DNA of 64,000 nt, from assembly GCF_000208925.1 (NCBI RefSeq), contig NW_001914900.1, positions 17,724 through 81,723 of the forward strand, given 5' to 3'. Shown here piece by piece: positions 60,198 to 64,000 of the stretch. Every line of letters begins with the position of its first letter. Within the stretch, counting starts at the first letter, position 1. The notes below the pieces were generated by a model. The model was not told the DNA's origin. It did not search any database and saw only the letters and a program-made list of their open reading frames with translations. Source of the DNA: Entamoeba histolytica HM-1:IMSS. Taxonomy: Eukaryota > Evosea > Mastigamoebida > Endamoebidae. Made by a program: the position numbers and the translations under genes.

Positions 60198-62882
60198 TCA
60201 AATATTTAATACCACAGGCTTGTCATATCTTAAATAATATTCTTTCCATAATTTAAATTGTAATGGATTTAAAGAAACTTTTATATCATCTGCTACAGCT
60301 TTAAAAGATGTATTAGTAAATTTAATTCTATGAGAATAAACGTAAGGAACCATTGAAAGAAGATTCGAGATATTACAAGAACAAGTGTTTGGATATTCTA
60401 AATAATTTGCAAATTGACAATTATACAAACTATCTAATAAAAAGATTAATAAATCTCCGTTATATTCAAAAGCATCTGGTTGTTGTCTTCTAATAATTTC
60501 AACACATTCAATCCATTGCCCATAAATAGGAGATGATTCATTATCATTTTGTTCTTGTTTCTGGAAGTCTTTTGGTTTAACATCTCTAAATAAACTTTGA
60601 ACTATTGGAGTAACATCAATATCATATCTACATCCTAGTCCACTTCTTTGTTTAAATCTATGACCAAAAGTAATCCACTCTTTCTCAATAAGAGTTAACA
60701 ATCCTTCGACTGTTCGATAGTATGGATCAAGTATAATCATTGCAAGAGAAGTTAATTGACTTGTTCTATCCCATCCATCAGAACAATGAACTAATACAGA
60801 ATTCCCTTCTTTAATTTTATTTACAATTGATACTGCACCAACAAGAATAGAATGTAAAAATTGATACCATTTACATCCTTCTATTACATTCTTATATTCA
60901 TACGAATTATGTGGCATCATAAGAATGGCTTTTAGCATTTTGTAATATGCATTTCTTACTTCATGAATATTCTCAATAGAAAGATATTGAAATTCACAAA
61001 ATGGATAATATGTATTAGACTCAACTCCTCCTCCTTGCAATCTATTTGCTTGTGCATTTAATGGAGGTCGGGCATCAAATATTGATAATATTTCTCCTCC
61101 TTTTGTTAGTGTTACTAAGGTTTTTAACAATAACTCATCAGCCTCACATCGAGCTCTTCCTAGTGCCCCTGGTAATGGTTGTGCTGATCTTGATATTGTT
61201 TGGTTTCCAGCTCCTCTCCAACAAATGGCAGGTATTCTTCCTTTGGACCTAAATGTAAGAATAGAAGAAATGTCAACACCATCAGGAACAGCAACCATAG
61301 GTGGGTATGTAACACTTATATGTCCATCTCTGTTGTCTATAACTTTAAACCCATTGGATGAAGTAATTCCTAAACGAGAGAATTCTTTAGTAAATGATAA
61401 TGCTCTCCATTCACTTTCAGTTGAAGTTGTTCCACTTGACCTGAAAGCATATGTTTCTGAAACGCTCCTTGGGAATAACAATCTGTTATCTTCAGAATAA
61501 TAAATTTTTAATAATTTTCTGATTTTATTAGAATCTCCAGTAATTATAACACGTTGTAAATCTTTAGCAATTAATAATAATGCATCTCGTTTATCATCAA
61601 TAATAAATACTTGTGCTATAGCAACTGATGCATGTGGAACACTAACTACCGATGAAGAAACTAAAATAGTTCTATACTTCGTTACTAAAAGATCTCCTTG
61701 AGAATATACAACAGACTCAAATGGATCAAGTACTTCAAGTGCTCTACAAAAAGAAGTTCCAGGTGCTTCTTCTGATTTTACAAAGATCATTTTTTTAGCA
61801 TTTCCAACAACACTTTGGGCATCAGCAAAATTAGTAATACCATTCTCATCAATAGTAAATATATAAGTATTAGCAGCTTGGAACTTTTGTGCCACACTAG
61901 TAACTAAAGTCAGATTACTTGTTGCGACTGTGAAACTCATTCTACTTGCATAAGCCCAACAATCATCTTCTGTTGGTGCTTGTCTATAAAACTCAACAGT
62001 TCTAAGACATTTATGTGGTTTATCATCATAGTCTCCAACAACTATAACATGACAACCTGGTTTTTTATTGACTTCAACTACTATTACACCTTCTTTAGCC
62101 CATTGTCCAACAATACCTTCAAACTTAATTGCTTTATATCCTTTCTTTAAAACTAAGTCATACTCCTTCCAAACTTCAGAATCAACCCCAATAGACTCTA
62201 ATAAAAATTTAACCAATTCTTCATAATTCCATGTAGACTCCACAATTGTCTCAAACGGTGGAATATTTTGAAATTCTACAATACATAATACATCACTTGT
62301 AATAAACGGTGGTTGCAATGGAATTATATCCTCTTCTCCAATAATAACATTAATATCTTTTAAAGTAAAATCACTCTTTAATCCCCAAACTAGGGTATTC
62401 TTTCTCAATGGAATTCTTTTTCTTCTTCCTTCATTTAAATATAATATATGGTGACCTTTTAATCCTAAACTATGTTCAATACTTCTAATCACTTCTGAAA
62501 CAGTAGTTGTTGGACTTACAATAACAGATGCATATTTTGATTGATATTGAACAACAATCTCTCTACAATCACATGTAATATGAACCACAGCCCCACCCCT
62601 TCCAAATATTTCAATAGTATCAAATGTTTCTGTGGTTAATGGTTGTGAACTTCCATCGGGTTGAACTGAAAACACCTCATGTGTTAGTCCTTCTAATAAA
62701 AAGTGGAATGAATTACTTGATATAATTGAATCAACAGACTCTCCATTAACAGCACTTATAATTGAAATTGACACTGGTGGGGGTTCTCTCACTTTTTCTT
62801 TTTTTGTTATGCTTTTAATTGGTTTTGTTGTAGGAGGTGGTGTAGATAATGGATCGACAACTCGAACCCGACTGATACTCAT
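60198..62882 (-). CDS. Myotubularin-family phosphoinositide 3-phosphatase
   Basis: An 894-residue protein from the ATG at 62880-62882 (a TTG two codons earlier is not used). The phosphatase domain is in the second half: FRSKGRIPAICWRGAGNQ, ISRSAQPLPGALGRARCEAD, and the CX5R site HCSDGWDRTSQ with catalytic Cys700. ITFGHRFKQRSG then follows, a typical myotubularin stretch. So it keeps Cys and Arg and should be active on PI3P or PI(3,5)P2. The first 400 residues are unusual: Pro-rich start, then beta-rich parts that look like ubiquitin-like/FERM-type folds, and a GRAM-like region before the catalytic part. No FYVE domain is seen. Phagocytosis and endosome traffic are the usual settings. Confidence 0.88.
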   Translation of the reverse strand: MSISRVRVVDPLSTPPPTTKPIKSITKKEKVREPPPVSISIISAVNGESVDSIISSNSFHFLLEGLTHEVFSVQPDGSSQPLTTETFDTIEIFGRGGAVVHITCDCREIVVQYQSKYASVIVSPTTTVSEVIRSIEHSLGLKGHHILYLNEGRRKRIPLRKNTLVWGLKSDFTLKDINVIIGEEDIIPLQPPFITSDVLCIVEFQNIPPFETIVESTWNYEELVKFLLESIGVDSEVWKEYDLVLKKGYKAIKFEGIVGQWAKEGVIVVEVNKKPGCHVIVVGDYDDKPHKCLRTVEFYRQAPTEDDCWAYASRMSFTVATSNLTLVTSVAQKFQAANTYIFTIDENGITNFADAQSVVGNAKKMIFVKSEEAPGTSFCRALEVLDPFESVVYSQGDLLVTKYRTILVSSSVVSVPHASVAIAQVFIIDDKRDALLLIAKDLQRVIITGDSNKIRKLLKIYYSEDNRLLFPRSVSETYAFRSSGTTSTESEWRALSFTKEFSRLGITSSNGFKVIDNRDGHISVTYPPMVAVPDGVDISSILTFRSKGRIPAICWRGAGNQTISRSAQPLPGALGRARCEADELLLKTLVTLTKGGEILSIFDARPPLNAQANRLQGGGVESNTYYPFCEFQYLSIENIHEVRNAYYKMLKAILMMPHNSYEYKNVIEGCKWYQFLHSILVGAVSIVNKIKEGNSVLVHCSDGWDRTSQLTSLAMIILDPYYRTVEGLLTLIEKEWITFGHRFKQRSGLGCRYDIDVTPIVQSLFRDVKPKDFQKQEQNDNESSPIYGQWIECVEIIRRQQPDAFEYNGDLLIFLLDSLYNCQFANYLEYPNTCSCNISNLLSMVPYVYSHRIKFTNTSFKAVADDIKVSLNPLQFKLWKEYYLRYDKPVVLNI

Positions 62883-63169
62883 TACCAATACTTTTTTAGT
62901 TCTTCTCTACAAAAAATGAAAAATTAAAAACAAAATATTAATTAAAGAGAAAAACAAAAATTAAAATAAGACATTCTATTTATAAATATAACCGTTTTAA
63001 TTCTATTTTAAAATTCTCCTATTTAAAGAACAGGTTATTAACTTTACACTTCGTATGTTACAAAGGATTGATTTAATGATATAAATTTAAAATATATTTT
63101 TTGAATTATCGAATAAAAAAATTCCATAAAAAAAGAAATTAAGTATAACTCTGATAAATAAATCGTGTT
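62883..63169. other. Divergent promoter region, myotubularin / surface protein
   Basis: AT-rich spacer of 287 bp between divergent starts. AAGAACTAAAAAAG on the minus strand at about 62889-62902 is a GAAC box for the myotubularin gene. On the plus side only a weak AT-rich stretch precedes the ATG at 63170. Confidence 0.4.
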
Positions 63170-64000
63170 ATGCTTGTCTTAGTACTATGCATATACTTAA
63201 CTTTTGCACAATGTTATAAAGATGGAACAGTCACAATAAAAAATATAGATTCATGTAAAACACCAAGTCAAGGTATTGGAGATGTAGCTCTTGAACAAAG
63301 AGATGGTGTTGAAGATTATAATGGATTTAGTTGGACACGAATTTTATTGAAAACAGGTTCAAAAACACCAATACTTAATATTTATGATTCATCAAATGAA
63401 AGATTTTTACTTCAATATGATAATCGTGAAATTATTACAACAACAGTGAATTTCTATCTTCAATCTAGTAATTGTCAATGGGCACTTTATAATAATGGTA
63501 GGTTATTGAATCCTTTGAATTTTTACTTTTATCCTGAATTTGAAATATCTGACTCTAAACCATTTATTTTTGCTCCTCATGGAGAAGGAACTTTTGTTAA
63601 TAAAAATTCTAATTATATCACAATTGAATTTGACTATTGGGACTATAACAAAGCACGTGTTTCAGGGAAGATTAGATTGTTTATCGTTTCACGTTATCAA
63701 TCAAATTATGTAGGTCATGTTTTGACAACAACAGACTCAAATGTAATTATGAGACCAAATTATCCAAACCAAGTTATGTGCACATTAAAGAATGGAGCAA
63801 AAAGATTTGGATACAATGGTGGAGATAAGAATGAGGTTAAAGAAGATTGTACATGTACATCAGTTGATGGAAAATGGGATAAAGATGATTGCACAGAGTT
63901 TTTACAGTATTTCCAAGTTGTTGTTGATTGTGAGAATACAACATCTATAAATGAACATTATGGAGGATATGCTTTCAAAGGATGTAAAGAAAATCAATTA
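63170..64000 (+). CDS. N-terminal part of a secreted or surface protein, cut by the right edge
   Basis: The frame runs from the ATG at 63170 to the window end, 277 codons without a stop. The first 17-19 residues (MLVLVLCIYLTFAQC) are a signal peptide. What follows is beta-rich with paired cysteines (CKTP, NCQW, MCTL, DCTCTS, DCTE, DCEN, GCKE), as in extracellular domains. Two families in Entamoeba begin this way: transmembrane receptor kinases with cysteine-containing ectodomains, and cysteine-rich surface proteins. The part that would tell them apart lies outside the window. CxxC density is too low in this part for a Gal/GalNAc lectin Igl repeat. Confidence 0.7.
   Translation, partial: MLVLVLCIYLTFAQCYKDGTVTIKNIDSCKTPSQGIGDVALEQRDGVEDYNGFSWTRILLKTGSKTPILNIYDSSNERFLLQYDNREIITTTVNFYLQSSNCQWALYNNGRLLNPLNFYFYPEFEISDSKPFIFAPHGEGTFVNKNSNYITIEFDYWDYNKARVSGKIRLFIVSRYQSNYVGHVLTTTDSNVIMRPNYPNQVMCTLKNGAKRFGYNGGDKNEVKEDCTCTSVDGKWDKDDCTEFLQYFQVVVDCENTTSINEHYGGYAFKGCKENQL

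Overview
The window is eukaryotic and fits the genus Entamoeba, most likely the E. histolytica / E. dispar / E. nuttalli group. The DNA is very AT-rich. Genes are compact, nearly all intronless, and spaced by short AT-rich gaps on both strands. Coding regions prefer AGA, CCA, GGA and TTA codons. GAAC core-promoter boxes lie about 15-45 nt before many ATGs, and the two introns I find begin with GTTTGT, the Entamoeba donor. Protein content agrees: an ABP-120-type filamin, a membrane-anchored papain-like protease of the EhCP-C layout, a mitosomal Tom40, a myotubularin, and a secreted cysteine-containing surface protein. Species assignment is inference.

Layout. 1-4.5 kb: tail of an unknown gene, a filamin rod protein without actin-binding domain, an imperfect hairpin, and a DAGL-like lipase. 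4.8-9.4 kb: PUF6, Tom40, and a Bub3-like propeller joined to two BRCT domains. 9.4-12.3 kb: gene desert with one short ORF of foreign codon use. 12.3-19.6 kb: PH/RhoGAP-like protein lacking its arginine finger, papain-like protein with Ser in place of the catalytic Cys, NMD3, phosducin-like protein, a decayed gene, and a small tail-anchored zinc protein. 19.6-27.7 kb (all minus): TRIP4/Rqt4-type zinc finger, coiled-coil protein, frameshifted GRAM-domain gene, CDCA7-type zinc finger, with two long deserts. 27.7-33.4 kb (plus): unknown protein, type I membrane protein, RNase II-like protein, cortexillin-like protein. 33.5-50.5 kb (mostly minus): 2416-residue HECT ligase, secreted coiled-coil protein (+), CANT1-type apyrase, SNU13, Spartan protease, tandem kinase with an overlooked 3' exon, ABP-120 filamin. 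50.7-64 kb: helical protein, CCZ1-like longin protein with an intron, ribosomal P1, SRPK kinase, Snapin-like protein with DPF motifs, zinc-knuckle protein, RalGAP, myotubularin, and the start of a secreted protein.

There is no operon or obvious gene system. Recurring themes are the actin cortex (two filamins and a cortexillin-like protein), ribosome and RNA metabolism (PUF6, NMD3, P1, SNU13, SRPK, Rqt4-like, RNB), and endolysosomal traffic and signalling (CCZ1, Snapin-like, myotubularin, RalGAP, RhoGAP-like, GRAM). Several enzymes keep their fold but have lost a catalytic residue (protease, RNB, RhoGAP, first kinase domain).

The most useful observations are two introns that repair or extend gene models, the Bub3-BRCT fusion, the Cys-to-Ser papain-like protein, the CH-less filamin, and two homopolymer frameshifts that cancel each other in the GRAM gene. 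I saw no tRNA, rRNA, CRISPR array or intact mobile element. All function calls come from reading sequence, without database searches.
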